Assembly (NCBI GenBank): GCA_035610835.1
Contig: CM069442.1
Coordinates: 57,639,950 to 57,703,949 of the forward strand
Direction of reading: 5' to 3'
Source of the DNA: Ophiura sarsii
Taxonomy: Eukaryota; Echinodermata; Ophiuroidea; Amphilepidida; Ophiuridae
Length of the DNA: 64,000 nt
Shown here: positions 32,836-43,325 of the stretch, piece after piece
Numbering within the stretch: the stretch's first letter is position 1
Layout of the letters: each line of letters starts with the position of its first letter
Position numbers and translations under genes: made by a program
Notes under the pieces: generated by a model
What the model was told of the DNA's origin: nothing
What the model saw: the letters and a program-made list of their open reading frames with translations, nothing else
The model's database searches: none

Positions 32836-34368
32836 CTGGTGCTGGCTTTCTTTGTTGTGGCTGACTTGCACTGCAGAACACTGGCCTTTTCAGTTGGAGA
32901 TTCTTGATGTTTTCAGTCACATTCTGAAGTTTCTTTATAATATCTACAAATATCCCTTCGATGTTTGCCCGATTGTCCTTTCCTTCAAAAAATCCGAGGA
33001 TCTTGCAATGTTTGATCGAGTGCCTGCCTTTTTCATTGACGTTGACAAGCTGTATGATGAGCTTCGTGCTTTTCCCTCCTTTGTCAGCAGACACATGCAG
33101 CCACAATGTTTCTGGTGACACATTTTGTAATTGTTCCAAGTAGTTTGAATCTCGTAAGTCATTTACTAGTTTCTTTACTACTTCTTCAACATCTTCCACT
33201 CGTACAAACGATGTATCCTCCACTGCACAATTAGTAAATGTTCCGCATTCATACTCGAATTCCATTTGACGGATTTCTTCTTTCAGTCGACTTTCCGTCA
33301 TAAACACATCCGGACCGATTTCTGTCCGCAATGTCCGCCGAAGCATCCGCCAAGCCGTTTGTGTCATCACAGATCGCAAAGCCAAAACAGTATCTTTATT
33401 AAACCGGGCAATTAGTTTGAGGCCAGCCTCTTTTGCTGCCTTTGAAAAGGATTCCTTGTTTCTCTTTATAAGAGATACCACTTGAGTGTGGACATCCTTG
33501 TCGGTGTTCGTTTTTGTTGTGTTACCTTTGACCATAGCCAAATATTTGTCAGATGTTCTATCAGCTTGATTCTTCGAACAATTGTTGATTTTGCGGCATT
33601 TGAACTAAATTGTTGGGTGCTTGGAACTTCAAGAAGTTTAGTAGGCTTTCCTCTTGGATGACCGACCACTAGTAGACCGTCTTCATTCAAATTATTTTGC
33701 TTATTCCTCATGAGTTTACTAAGCATATCCTTTTGCGGTTGCGTCAATGGACCAGTTTTGGAAATGTCATTGAGGCGATTGTATTTTTGAGCCAGGTTAT
33801 TTGATTGAACAACTATCTGGTCGTACTTCACTGATAAGTTATTTAATAATAACGTTGTCTCCATTCTACAGGTCAATGAATTCATGATATCAGTTTTGGA
33901 GCAGTATTCTAAAATTCCATGAATAACATGGTCCGGCAGTTTCCGACCAACGAGAAGTGAATGGTTGGCCCATGGTTGGCTGATGTTGTCGGGTTTTCTT
34001 CTCTTTTTTGTCCTTGATTCCGCTGGCAATATATTTCTTGCAATAGGATGTTTGTCGCCTGCGTGTGGTTTTGGCCTAATTGGCGTTTCATTTGTCACTT
34101 GGAATGATTTGCATGTGAAGTAGGAGTGGTCATGTTGCCGAAGTAATGGCGATGGAGTTGATGGCACTGTAGAGTTTGTTGGTGTCAGTGGTATTCTTTC
34201 CTCAACGCCAGCGGTCCTAACCAGCCCACCGTGCTTTGAACGTCCATGGTAGCCAACTTTACCTTTAATTGCTGTCGAGAAGGTGTTCAAATGTTTTTTC
34301 TCTGTTATTTCTGAACTGTGTTGACACAACATATTTACAAGTTGGACAAAGCCACATAGAACATACAT
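32836..34368 (-). CDS. DKGG...TK family protein, partial (possible RAG1-type RNase H relative)
   Basis: Two overlapping minus-strand frames form one unit: 33466-34368 (Ser/Thr-rich, a basic KKRRKP patch, then a coiled-coil stretch CRMETTLLLNNLSVKYDQIV) and about 33590-32836 (HTQVVSLIKRNKESFSKAAK, ETLWLHVSADKGGKSTKLII, QLVNVNEKGRHSIKHCKILG, FFEGKDNRANIEGIF). The second ends at a strong donor, ACCAG|GTAAGC at 32836. The frames change over inside 33466-33596, by frameshift or splicing. The SADKGGKSTKL...FEGKD order is that of multicopy invertebrate proteins. In complete relatives a second GGDxxF aspartate and a CxxC follow, resembling the RAG1/Transib catalytic core. Those later motifs were not found here. 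A role as a transposase is inference. Confidence 0.55.
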
Positions 34369-35010
34369 GCATTATTAGATGTGACATTGGCTCTGTATAT
34401 TGTGCTCTCCGACAAACATTTTCCATTGAGAGGGCAGCTCTTCTTAGCTCTGCAATTGCACTCCCTCTGAGGGGGGTTATGGTTAGCATTGCGCATTACT
34501 CGTGAGTTGTGCGAACCCATGACGGAACTCATGTTACGCATGCAGCTATAGCTAACCTTCATACTTTTCTTGTTGAAGATCTTGTTTAGCTGCTTCCCAA
34601 TGGAAAATGCTTGTTGATGAGCCTGAAGAAAGTTCTCCCAACGTTTGATTTAACATTTTTGCTATATGGCGGGTTAAACCATATTATTTTTCTTCTCCTT
34701 TTAGTTTTGTTTCTATTGTTATTGCTGCTGATGTCTGGGTTGTATTTGATTTTCTCCTTGTACCCGCAGTGTTCGAGGGTATCGTTGTAGATGTCAGAAG
34801 CTTCTTCGAAGACTTCCTGAGACGACGATAAGTTTGAGATACGTTTACCAATTCCCGGAGGAATGTATCTAATTATAGAGGGGGGGGGGGGGGGGGGGGT
34901 GGTTAGAGTTTGCATTGATATACATGGGTGGGTTGTTTGGTTTTCTATAAGGTTTGTGTATACCTGTATTGCGGTCCAAGTTTATATCAAGGAAGTTTAC
35001 TGCTTTTAGG
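34343..35010 (-). pseudogene. Penelope-like element: reverse transcriptase C-terminus and zinc linker
   Basis: Minus-strand order: NFLDINLDRNTGIHKPYRKP, NHPPPPPPSIIRYIPPGIGK, EVFEEASDIYNDTLEHCGYK, IIWFNPPYSKNVKSNVG, FFRLINKHFPLG, KVSYSCMRNM and ECNCRAKKSCPLNGKC (Cys-rich linker), up to the first residues of the GIY-YIG domain (ACMFYVAL). A frameshift lies near 34570 and a G20 run at 34880-34899 expands the Pro codons. This is the RT thumb to linker region of Penelope-like retroelements. It breaks off where the GIY-YIG nuclease should start. Confidence 0.8.
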
Positions 35011-35019
35011 TTTGTGAGC

Positions 35020-35470
35020 CAATGTCACATCTAATAATGCATGTATGTTCTATGTGGGCTTGTCAGGGGGGAAATTCAAAGAGAGATTTAACAATCACAT
35101 GAAATCTTTTAGACATGAGAAATATGAAAAAGAAACTGAATTGTCGAAATATGTATGGGGCCTGAAGCAAAAAAACATTGAGTACAAAATCAATTGGGAG
35201 ATACTTCACAAATCCAACACATCCATGCGCAAATCCGGCAATTGTAATCTTTGTCTGCAGGAAAAGCTGGCAATACTGTTAGCCAAGAAAATCCATCCAA
35301 GTGCTTGCCTAAATAAAAGATCAGAACTTGTTAGTAAATGTCGCCATGGATACAAAGCCACCAGACCGGTCGTGGAAAGAGAAAATAAACCTGCTGGGTA
35401 TATTTAGTTGTGATCAATTTTGACCACCTGATGATCGACACAAGTCGTGAAACTTAGAGTTGTGGAGCAA
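35020..35470 (+). pseudogene. Penelope-like element: GIY-YIG endonuclease part, opposite strand
   Basis: The plus frame from about 35030 reads NNACMFYVGLSGGKFKERFN, then NHMKSFRHEKYEKETELSKY, VWGLKQKNIEYKINWEIL, and CNLCLQEKLAILL, ending PAGYI at 35405. This is the GIY-YIG nuclease that follows the Cys-rich linker in Penelope-like elements. Its first 45 bp are the inverted copy of 34350-34390, so the two halves of one element face away from a shared junction near 35015. Penelope elements nick DNA with this domain to prime reverse transcription. The tail at 35410-35450 (ctgatgatcgacacaagtcg) fits the typical 3' end. Confidence 0.8.
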
Positions 35471-35604
35471 AAATACCATGTGTGTATAAATCTATTTATT
35501 TATTTATAGATCTATAGATGTATTCTAGAGTTGATTTTCAGCCAAAACCAAAAGGGGGACCAGATTTTGGACAAATTAGTTGATTTGGATAGCATGACCA
35601 TGTA

Positions 35605-36343
35605 GTGCACAAAATGAGATCGATTTCAAAACACTGGCATCATATACAATGGTTAAGTTGCTCAAGACTTACCATTTCTGGAAGTTGTGGGGCTGCTCCT
35701 TGTTGGGCAAGCGGAGCTATGTCTGACTGCTTGTTGAGCAGGCGGAACTACATCAGGCACTTGTTGGGCAGGCTGAACCTCTGCTACTGCTTGTTGGGCA
35801 GGCTGCTATAATACTTGTGGAGCTACTGCTTGTGAGGCTGCTGCTTCCTTATTATCTGCACCTGCTGTTACTGCACTTGGTCCTGCTGCACGCTGAGTAG
35901 CTAAAGAGGGAACTGCACTAGGTCCTGCTGCACACTGAGTAGCTAACGAGGGAACCGCACTAGGTCCTGCTGCACGCTGAGTAGCTTAAGAGGGAACCGC
36001 ACTTGGTCCTGCTGCACGCTGAGTAGCTAGAGAGGGAACCGCACTTTGTCCTGCTGCACGCTGAGTAGCTAGAGAGGGAACCGCACTTTGTCCTGCTGCA
36101 CGCTGAGTAGCTAAAGAGGGAACCGCACTTGGTCCTGCTGCACGCTGAGTAGCTAGAGAGGGAACCGCACTTTGTCCTGCTGCACACTGAGTAGCTAGAG
36201 AGGGAACCGCACTTTGTCCTGCTGCACGCTGAGTAGCTAAAGAGGGAACCGCACTTGGTCCTGCTGCACGCTGAGTAGCTAGAGAGGGAGTATTGCTTCA
36301 CACATGTAGGATAAGATGCAGATATATTTAATGCACCTGTCAT
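35605..36343 (-). repeat. 42-bp in-frame tandem repeat and adjoining Ala/Gln-rich frame
   Basis: Ten copies of a 42-bp unit start near 35872 and end at 36289; gctgcacgctgagtagct recurs every 42 bp. Forty-two bases is 14 codons, so frames stay open through the array. One minus frame reads ATQRAAGPSAVPSL per unit, with one stop at 35987, and runs on into QPAQQVPDVVPPAQQAV text near 35740. Another reads SYSACSRTKCGSLS. The first looks more like natural low-complexity protein. It may be the end of the composite element that follows at 36585. Confidence 0.7.
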
Positions 36344-36584
36344 TTGTAACCCATGACCCCCATGTACACAGGCTATTATAGTAACTTAGGAACTCGTTGT
36401 ATATTGTAGCTGGATTTCCAAATTTGTTAACTCTCCCAAAGTTCAGGGGGTATTTTTGTTGGTGACTATATAGCAAACAACAAATTAGTTGGTCCTCTTT
36501 TATCACGTTCAAAAGTGCTAAACCCCATAAAGATATGGGATGAAATTTGGTTTATTCGAATAGGTTAGGCTATTACAAACAACT

Positions 36585-38570
36585 TGTTAACCAGGGAATG
36601 CATGAACACCAACCTAACGCTATGTGCTTTGACTTTGTGTTCAGACTAGCAGTAAATTTGTTGCATTATTTGGTCACTTCTGCTGCAAGCTAAACAGTAA
36701 GGCTCAAGATAGAGGACGTCCCCTGGAAAAGATTGCATAATATGCCTTTAAACGCATGACCAAATATGAAAATGAAACACCAAAGTCTAACTTTTTCGGC
36801 ATTTCCCATTCACAGCATTTGTCAGAGTCCTCCTAATCTTTCACAGTTTGGGCCATAATGGCTCTGAAGCATAGGTCATCTCTGAGTTTTTTCTTGTGTA
36901 TGCTTTGACGCTCGTTACCCGTCCAGATTTGCACTTCTCCCATGGTAGTTGTAACCGCAGTTCTTGTGGTGTATAAAGTTTTCCCAATAATTTTAGGCAA
37001 TAGTCTTGCCTACTCTTGGATTTATTGAAGGCATCTAACAGTGAGTCTTTGGGCATCTCCAACAGTAGGCCAATCATGCCAATGATAACTTTGCTTCCAT
37101 TCGGAGACTCGTTAAATTCCGGACTGGCCTGCCTTTTTGACCCGGCTGCATGGCCTAACGTTAGAAGTTCCATGACCATAAATTTGGTTTGGTTCATCTG
37201 CTTCTGCAGATTCATTTATTGTCGCTGGACCGTTTTCAATGTGTTTAATACGTCCTGCAAACTGGGCTCATCGCCAATCCTTTAAATTTCTTGTGGTGTA
37301 TAAAGTTTTTCCAATAATTTTAGCCAATAGTCTTGCCTACTCTTGGATTTATTGAAGGCATCTAACAGTGAGTCTTTGGGCATCTCCCACAGTAGGCCAA
37401 TCATGCCAATGATAACTTTGCTTCCGTTAAAGTCTCGTTAAAGTCCGGACTGGCCTGCCTTTTTGACCTGGCTGCACGGCCTAATGTTAGAAGTTCCATG
37501 ACCATAAATTTGGTTTGGTTCATCTGCAGATCCATTTGTTTTCGCTGGACCATTTTTAATGTTGTTAATACGTCCTGCAAACTAGGCCATCGCCAATACC
37601 TTTAAATTTTGTGTGGTGTATAAAGTTTTTCCAATAATTTTAGCTAATAGTCTTGCCTATTTTCGGATTTATTGAAGGCATCTAACAGTGAGTCTTTGAG
37701 CATCTTCCAAAGTAGGCCACTCATGCCAATGATAACTTTGCTTCCGTTAAAGTCTCGTTAAAGTCCGGACTGGCCTGCCTTTTTGACCTGGCTGCACGGC
37801 CTAATGTTAGAAGTTCCATGACCATAAATTTGGTTTGGTTCATCTGCAGATCCATTTGTTTTCGCTGGACCATTTTTAATGTTGTTAATACGTCCTGCAA
37901 ACTAGGCCATCGCCAATACCTTTAAATTTCGTGTGGTGTATAAAGTTTTTCCAATAATTTTAGCCAATAGTCTTGCCTACTCTTGGATTTATTGAAGGCA
38001 TCTAAAACAGTGAGTCTTTGAGCATCTCCCACAGTAGGCCACTCATGCCAATGATAACTTTGCTTCCGTTAAAGTCTCGTTAAAGTCCGGACTGGCCTGC
38101 CTTTTTGACCCGGCTGCACGGCCTAAAGTTAGGAGTTCCATGACCATAGATTTGGTTTGGTTCATCTGCTTCTGCAGATCCATTTGTTTTCGCTGGACCA
38201 TTTTCAATGTTGTTAATACGTCCTGCAAACTGGGCTCATCGCCAATACCTTTAAATTTATTGTGGTGTATAAAGTTTGCCCAATCATTTTAGGCAATAGT
38301 TTTTCTATACTCTTGGATTTATTGAAGGCATCTAACAGTGTGCTTTCTGCATCTCCCACAGTAGTCCACTTATGCCGATGATAACTTTGTTTTCATTCAC
38401 AGTCTCGTTGAAGTCCGGACTGGCATGCTTTTTTGACCCGGCTGCACGGCCTAACGTAAGGAGTTCCATGAAAATAAATTTGGTTTGGTTCATCTGCTTC
38501 TGCAGATTCTTTGACGCTGGACCATTTTCAATATCTTTAATACGTCCCGTAAACCAGGGGCGGCGCCAAG
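36585..38570 (-). pseudogene. Composite element, right copy: amplified coiled-coil/BEN-like exon
   Basis: The minus frame 36841-37215 reads LQKQMNQTKFMVMELLTLG, GSKRQASPEFNESPNGSKVI, IGMIGLLLEMPKDSLLDAFN, SRQDYCLKLLGKLYTPQELR and LPWEKCKSGRVTSVKAYTRK, then a stop. The first two thirds of this exon are repeated upstream with a period of 320-330 bp (ggatttattgaaggcatcta at 37018, 37345, 37665, 37985 and 38315), giving about five tandem units up to 38570, most with small deletions. The part after DAFNKSKSR vaguely resembles a BEN domain; that is a guess. The segment is homologous to 5870-6645. Confidence 0.6.
36713..36760. mobile_element. End fragment of the TTAA MITE family
   Basis: gaggacgtcccctggaaaag followed by at-gcataatatgccttTAA matches the right end of the elements at 55098-55469 and 62818-63190. 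Only the last 45 bp is present. Confidence 0.55.
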
Positions 38571-38794
38571 TTATTTTGATAGTGAGGGCAAAATAAAGTT
38601 AAAGAAATGAAATTGTTACTAACCAAAGTGGTGCAAAGCACCGCCCTCACCACATAACAGGGGGAGTATGAGGGGATGTCCCCCTCATATTTAGTTTACG
38701 AACCCATTTGGTGCGATTTGGTGTGTACTTTTGACCGATAGCTTATTGAAAAGCCATCACTTCATTCCCTATCAATATTGGCTTTTTATCAAAG

Positions 38795-39420
38795 TTAGAA
38801 AGTTATATGGGAGAAAGAAGTTGTGCATATACTGATATTTTCTTGATTTAAGTATAAGTATAAATGGCCTAATATCATTATTATTTGATGAAGTGTGTAC
38901 ATACCTGATCGCAATCCAAAGGGTTTAGTAATATAGAAAAACACAGCTGTTAGGAGACCAAGACTATCGTTTGTGTTTAGAATTTCCTCATCCCAAAGGC
39001 TGGCCTCGTCTTCTTCTGAAATGTTCTCCGCTTGTTTCATGTGAATCCCAACACCGTCTCGAGTCAATTGTTTCAATTTCCCATCTAATACATTTTGGAA
39101 ATATTTGATTTCAGTGTTTTTCAGAATGTTTGTTCTTGGATTTTGGTCGCGTATATGACGATGGATCCCATGCACCAACTGCTCTATGGAGTACTTTGAA
39201 TACTGGTTGCCATTTTTCATTCTCACCTCACAGACAAATTTTGCAAACCATTTTGCCTACTGCTCTGGCGCATGTTCCAAAATCCTATCCAGGAATGGTA
39301 TCATCAAATAATCTGGTGTACTTGATGGATTACGAGTTGAGTTCTTCTCGTTAGCCCAAGAATTCCATACGTGTGTTGCCCATTTGGTATGACGTTGGGT
39401 ATTAAGAGGTACGCGGATCA
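38795..39420 (-). pseudogene. Composite element, right copy: Crypton-like tyrosine recombinase
   Basis: Minus-strand reading from about 39410: VPLNTQRHTKWATHVWNSWA, a short gap with a stop (FAKWF near 39250), then RMKNGNQYSKYSIEQLVHGI, HRHIRDQNPRTN, LDGKLKQLTRDGVGIHMKQA, EEDEASLWDEEI, and finally AVFFYITKPFGLRSG. The FGLRSG motif precedes the catalytic-core histidine region in DUF3504/Crypton proteins. The coding part ends at a good donor TCAG|GTATGT at 38905, so the gene was spliced; the next exon with the rest of the catalytic domain was not found. A stop and a frameshift near 39260 inactivate it. Confidence 0.7.
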
Positions 39421-40656
39421 AGCTGGATCAAGTCATCGGGATTGTTTAGTGCAATCTTTTTATCATCCTTGGTAGAGCAGATGATTTTCCCACTGTGGGT
39501 GCATAATAATGTCCATGGTGTATTCATTAGCTTTCAATTCTATACCAAAAAACTTGACACTTTCCTTACATGTATATTGCTCCAACATATCAATTTTCCA
39601 CTCCTGCTTTTGGACTTCATTCTTTACTTTTCCTATGGCCTTTGCACTTTGTTCATCTATCTTCTGACACATCTTGTCAGCTGCACTGGTGATGATCTTG
39701 TCAGCCCGATTAGTAACAATATCTATCAGTGTTGGTATCAACTGTTGTAGCACGCTACATCTTGTCAGCTGCACTGGTAATGATCTTGTCAGCCAGATTA
39801 GTAACAATATCTATCAGTGTTGGTATCAACTGTTGTAGCACGCTACATCTTGTCAGCTGCACTGGTGATGATCTTGTCAGCCCGATTAGTAACAATATCT
39901 ATCAGTGTTGGTATCAACTGTTGTAGCACGCTACATCTTGTCAGCTGCACTGGTAATGATCTTGTCAGCCCGATTAGTAACAATATCTATCAGTGTTGGT
40001 ATCAACTGTTGTAGCACGCTACATCTTGTCAGCTGCACTGGTGATGATCTTGTCAGCCAGATTAGTAACAATATCTATCAGTGTTGGTATCAACTGTTGT
40101 AGCACGCTACATCTTGTCAGCTGCACTGGTGATGATCTTGTCAGCCCGATTAGTAACAATATCTATCAGTGTTGGTATCAACTGTTGTAGCACGCTACAT
40201 CTTGTCAGCTGCACTGGTAATGATCTTGTCAGCCAGATTAGTAACAATATCTATCAGTGTTGGTATCAACTGTTGTAGCACGCTACATCTTGTCAGCTGC
40301 ACTGGTAATGATCTTGTCAGCCCGATTAGTAACAATATCTATCAGTGTTGGTATCAACTGTTGTAGCACGCTACATCTTGTCAGCTGCACTGGTAATGAT
40401 CTTGTCAGCCAGATTAGTAACAATATCTATCAGTGTTGGTATCAACTGTTGTAGCACGCTACTGATGATAGCTCCTGGGTCAGCGTTAACAGCGTTACGT
40501 TATGCTGATAAACCTTGGGTGACGAATTCGTCTACTTTGATTTGACCCATAGCTTTTTTCACCTGATAGTGATGCAGACTCGTCTTCATTAACCATTATG
40601 TCCATTCCTTGATAAGCTGCAATTTCTTCATCAGCAGGTCTGTATTTCTTGGTAGT
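39421..40656 (-). pseudogene. Composite element, right copy: ORF1p-like protein with expanded array
   Basis: The minus strand begins near 40650 with KYRPADEEIAAYQGMDIMVN, then VKKAMGQIKVDEFVTQGLSA followed by a stop, then NADPGAIISSVLQQLIPTLI. The 88-bp array follows. After it comes CQKIDEQSAKAIGKVKNEVQ, then LEQYTCKESVKFFGIELKAN. Compared with the left copy (8920-9428), about 230 bp encoding the RRM is missing here: the frame jumps from MDIIM to HPQWENHLL. The frame ends at DLIQLDPRTS near 39410. The parent was an ORF1-type RNA-binding protein. Confidence 0.6.
39668..40462. repeat. 88-bp tandem array, nine near-identical copies
   Basis: The unit catcttgtcagctgcactgg to tgttgtagcacgcta recurs exactly every 88 bp. 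Copies differ at two sites only: gtgatg or gtaatg, and cccgatt or ccagatt. In order the nine units are G/C, A/A, G/C, A/C, G/A, G/C, A/A, A/C and A/A at the two sites. The array lies inside the ORF1p-like frame (QQLIPTLIDIVTN then ADKIITSAADKM). As 88 is not divisible by 3, it destroys the frame. Confidence 0.95.
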
Positions 40657-40660
40657 TTAA

Positions 40661-41162
40661 CCCTTTGAACCCGGAGCTATTATAAGGGTTCGGTACACCC
40701 ACCCTGACTTCTCCGGGGGTAAAATGCTAAATATAGTACACCTATATCATCCGTAATATATGTTACCGATGATAGAGGGCAGTATGCCATTGTACTACAC
40801 GTATAACGTAACCTATTTATAACATAAAAACGTCCGTTTTTATCGCCAAAATTGCCAATCATGACCGTAAAACAATGCATCCCTGTCTACCTGAGAATCA
40901 TCTGCGCCATATTGTGTTGCATATTCATCCGATTTTGCGCTATTTTTGACTGTTTTCTTCAGCTAAATGACATCAAATCACAACGAAAACCTTGCGAAAC
41001 AATATATTTCACATCGGGTGAACATCACATGACTTTCAAGTCACATGAACGCTCAGTCATATGATCAATGTGTCATCTGTTCGCACAGGTCAATTTTTCG
41101 ACCTATCGGGTTATACGACGTTCTCCGATAGGTCGATTTATCGACCTATCGGGTTCAAAGGG
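40661..41162. mobile_element. 502-bp piggyBac-like MITE
   Basis: The ends CCCTTTGAACCCG and CGGGTTCAAAGGG are exact complements, flanked by TTAA on both sides (40657-40660 and 41163-41166). A TTAA duplication is characteristic of piggyBac elements. Near the right end gacctatcggg occurs twice, with an inverted ccgataggtc between, forming a subterminal hairpin. Noncoding. Confidence 0.85.
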
Positions 41163-41166
41163 TTAA

Positions 41167-41989
41167 CACTTAAGTCATCACAATAAGTAAGGTACTGACC
41201 AGGTAATAAACATGCTGATAACTCTACTACAAGTATAACTCTACAAAAACATATTTAATTATAAAGTTGTTGAGAAATTTCTCTTCTTGAATTTGAGATA
41301 CACACTAAGAATGGTTGATTAATGAGGAAGTTACGATAGCCAATTATAACCCGCCAGGTCAATCAAAAATACACAAATCAATAGGCCTGTTCAAAGCCTA
41401 CGATACAAAATTTGGATGTTTTGAATTTATAAACCATCAAATAAATCAAGAAACTTTTGATTCAAAACATGCCTACGATCTCAACAGTGCCCCAAAATCA
41501 CTGTGTCTCTCGCCATCGCATACTCACAATGTACAAGTTTATACTTTTGATAAAAATAAATGTCCAGAAAAGAGGCCATATTTTATCTTTTAATTATAAA
41601 AATACCCCAAAAAATATCACTGCCGAAACCTAACAATTTATTTAACATGATTATCAATGTGATGCATTCATATTTGTAGAATACGGTATGGATTGGATGC
41701 TAAAAGAATTGACTGATTTATTATTAAACTTACTCTCTAAAATCCTCGGATAAAACTTCTAAAATCACTCTATCGTCAATCGTCATACAAATCAAGCTCT
41801 CATCCGCCCGCTTCAAATATCAAAACCGCAATGAGGCAATTTTCGGCCGTGTGCACGCATGCCCGGAAGAACAGAAGCCGGCGCGCGCGCGGATTGGCAA
41901 AGTCGCTAATTCATTGAGAAATAAAAGTTGCGGTGCTATCCCGGCATGCCCTAATTAATGCAGTATAATGCAGGAATGCCAAAAATACC
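41167..41989. other. Unassigned sequence
   Basis: A 92-codon plus frame (41315-41593) has no recognisable motif. The stretch 41260-41300 (aaagttgttgagaaattt) has a counterpart at 16483-16520, so it is part of a dispersed repeat. 41835-41900 is CpG-rich (gccggcgcgcgcgcgg). Confidence 0.4.
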
Positions 41990-42057
41990 AGAAGTACAAG
42001 AAATACAAGAAATACAAGAAATACAAGAAATACAAGAAATACAAGAAATACAAGAAG
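41990..42057. repeat. 9-bp microsatellite (aagaaatac)n
   Basis: Seven or so copies of a 9-bp unit, read on the minus strand as repeated Ser-Cys-Ile. It lies just past the end of the degenerate HAFTGCD frame and extends that frame artificially. Confidence 0.95.
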
Positions 42058-42600
42058 AGTCCTTAAAACAAATAGCTCGCCCATTTTGGGTAATTAATTG
42101 ATTGATCTTTGCAATCCCGTTACAACTGTGTTGATTGTAGATCTGCCAGCATATCTGACAAGTATAACCGACAAGTGAACTCTTGAAGCTTAGCACTGTT
42201 GTCATCAGTATAAGTGACCATTGTTTTCCAATGTCACCAAACAGTTCCTGGAAAGTTGAGTTTTTCAACATCAGCTTCAGTCCGGACACCTTGCCTTTAC
42301 CAGCAAATGCACTGACAGAGTCACATCCGGTAAATGCGTGTAGACCTAGTAGAGCCTTGCAAGCGTTGACCCCTAGGACGTTGGATAACTTGGTGATATT
42401 GATGTATCGTGTCCTTGATTGTGTGCCGCACTTCATATTGCAGGGGATGTCTCTACTAAATGCCAGACAGAGGATTAGCACGTGTCTTCTGCGATTATAA
42501 CAGCGGAATTATAGTTGGTTGCAGCATGCTTGGCATGTAGAAATAGGCGCGTATCTGCCTCTTCCTGTGAGCTTTGTAGAGAAGGCACTTCTGTGCAGCC
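42058..42600 (-). pseudogene. HAFTGCD-family protein fragment (PIN/FEN-like?)
   Basis: Minus-strand reading: SSQEEADTRLFLHAKHAATN, AVIIAEDTDVLILCLAF (frameshift at about 42482), CGTQSRTRYINITKLSNVLG, and CKALLGLHAFTGCDSVSAFA followed by GKGKVSGLKLMLKN. The family is multicopy in invertebrate genomes. The acidic spacing E-E-A-D, E-D-T-D, G-C-D followed by a small-residue GKGK loop recalls the XPG-I/PIN nuclease core (EAEA, SEDTD, GCDY-GIG). A flap-nuclease-like fold is my inference. After GKGK the frame decays into a microsatellite. N-terminal parts were not found. Confidence 0.6.
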
Positions 42601-42744
42601 ATTTCTGGAAATTCTAATACAAGATATCTCTTTAGATTATAAATAGGCTCGGCTCAGCTTTATTCTTTTTACTATGTATTTTGATATGATTTTGATTTCT
42701 AGAAGTAAGCTTTTGCTCCTTCTTGGACAATACCCTCATATCTT

Positions 42745-43300
42745 CATGCTCAGGTATCTTACAATCTGTGCACCCTTTAAAATTTACAAATGTTCAGGTA
42801 TCTTACAATCATTACACCCTTTAGTATTTATAAGTGCTCCGGTAGCTTACAATCTGTATACCCTTTAAAATTTACAAGTGCTCAGGTATCTTACCCAATC
42901 TGTATACTTTTAACAATGTACAGGTGCTCAGGTATCTTACCCAATCTGTATACCTTTAACAATGTACAAGTGTTCAGGTATCTTATACCCAATCTGTATA
43001 CCTTTAAAATCTTACAATCTGTGCACCCTTTAAAATTTACAAATGTTCAGGTATCTTACAATCATTACACCCTTTAGTATTTATAAGTGTTCAGGTATCT
43101 TACAATCTGTATACCCTTTAAAATTTACAAGTGCTCAGGTATCTTACAATCTGTATACCCTTTACAATGTACAAGTGCTCAGGTATTTTACAATCTGTAT
43201 ACCTTTAAAATTGACAAGTACTCGGGTATCTTACAATCTGTATACCCGTTAAAATTTACAAGTACAATCTGTATACCCTTTAAAATGTATAACTCCATAG
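42745..43300. repeat. 44-bp minisatellite, about twelve copies
   Basis: The unit caggtatcttacaatctgta followed by taccctttaaaatttacaagtgct recurs every 44 bp, with a few longer units near 42900-43020. Copies show point differences. Plus-strand frames across it are Tyr/Ile/Cys-rich and repeat-driven. Confidence 0.9.
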
Positions 43301-43325
43301 CACAATTGTACTCTAAAAATGTGTT

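Noticed and set aside
35960..36343. Cys/Ser-rich repeat protein (SYSACSRTKCGSLS)
   Set aside because: An alternative minus frame (ATQRAAGPSAVPSL) continues into natural-looking Ala/Gln/Pro-rich text, so the Cys-rich reading is probably the shadow.
39729..40545. Eight successive 65-codon plus-strand frames, all nearly identical
   Set aside because: They are one frame repeated by the 88-bp array; the real coding relic is on the minus strand.
41990..42057. Repeated 9-bp units resembling a short CRISPR-like array
   Set aside because: No spacers; a simple microsatellite.
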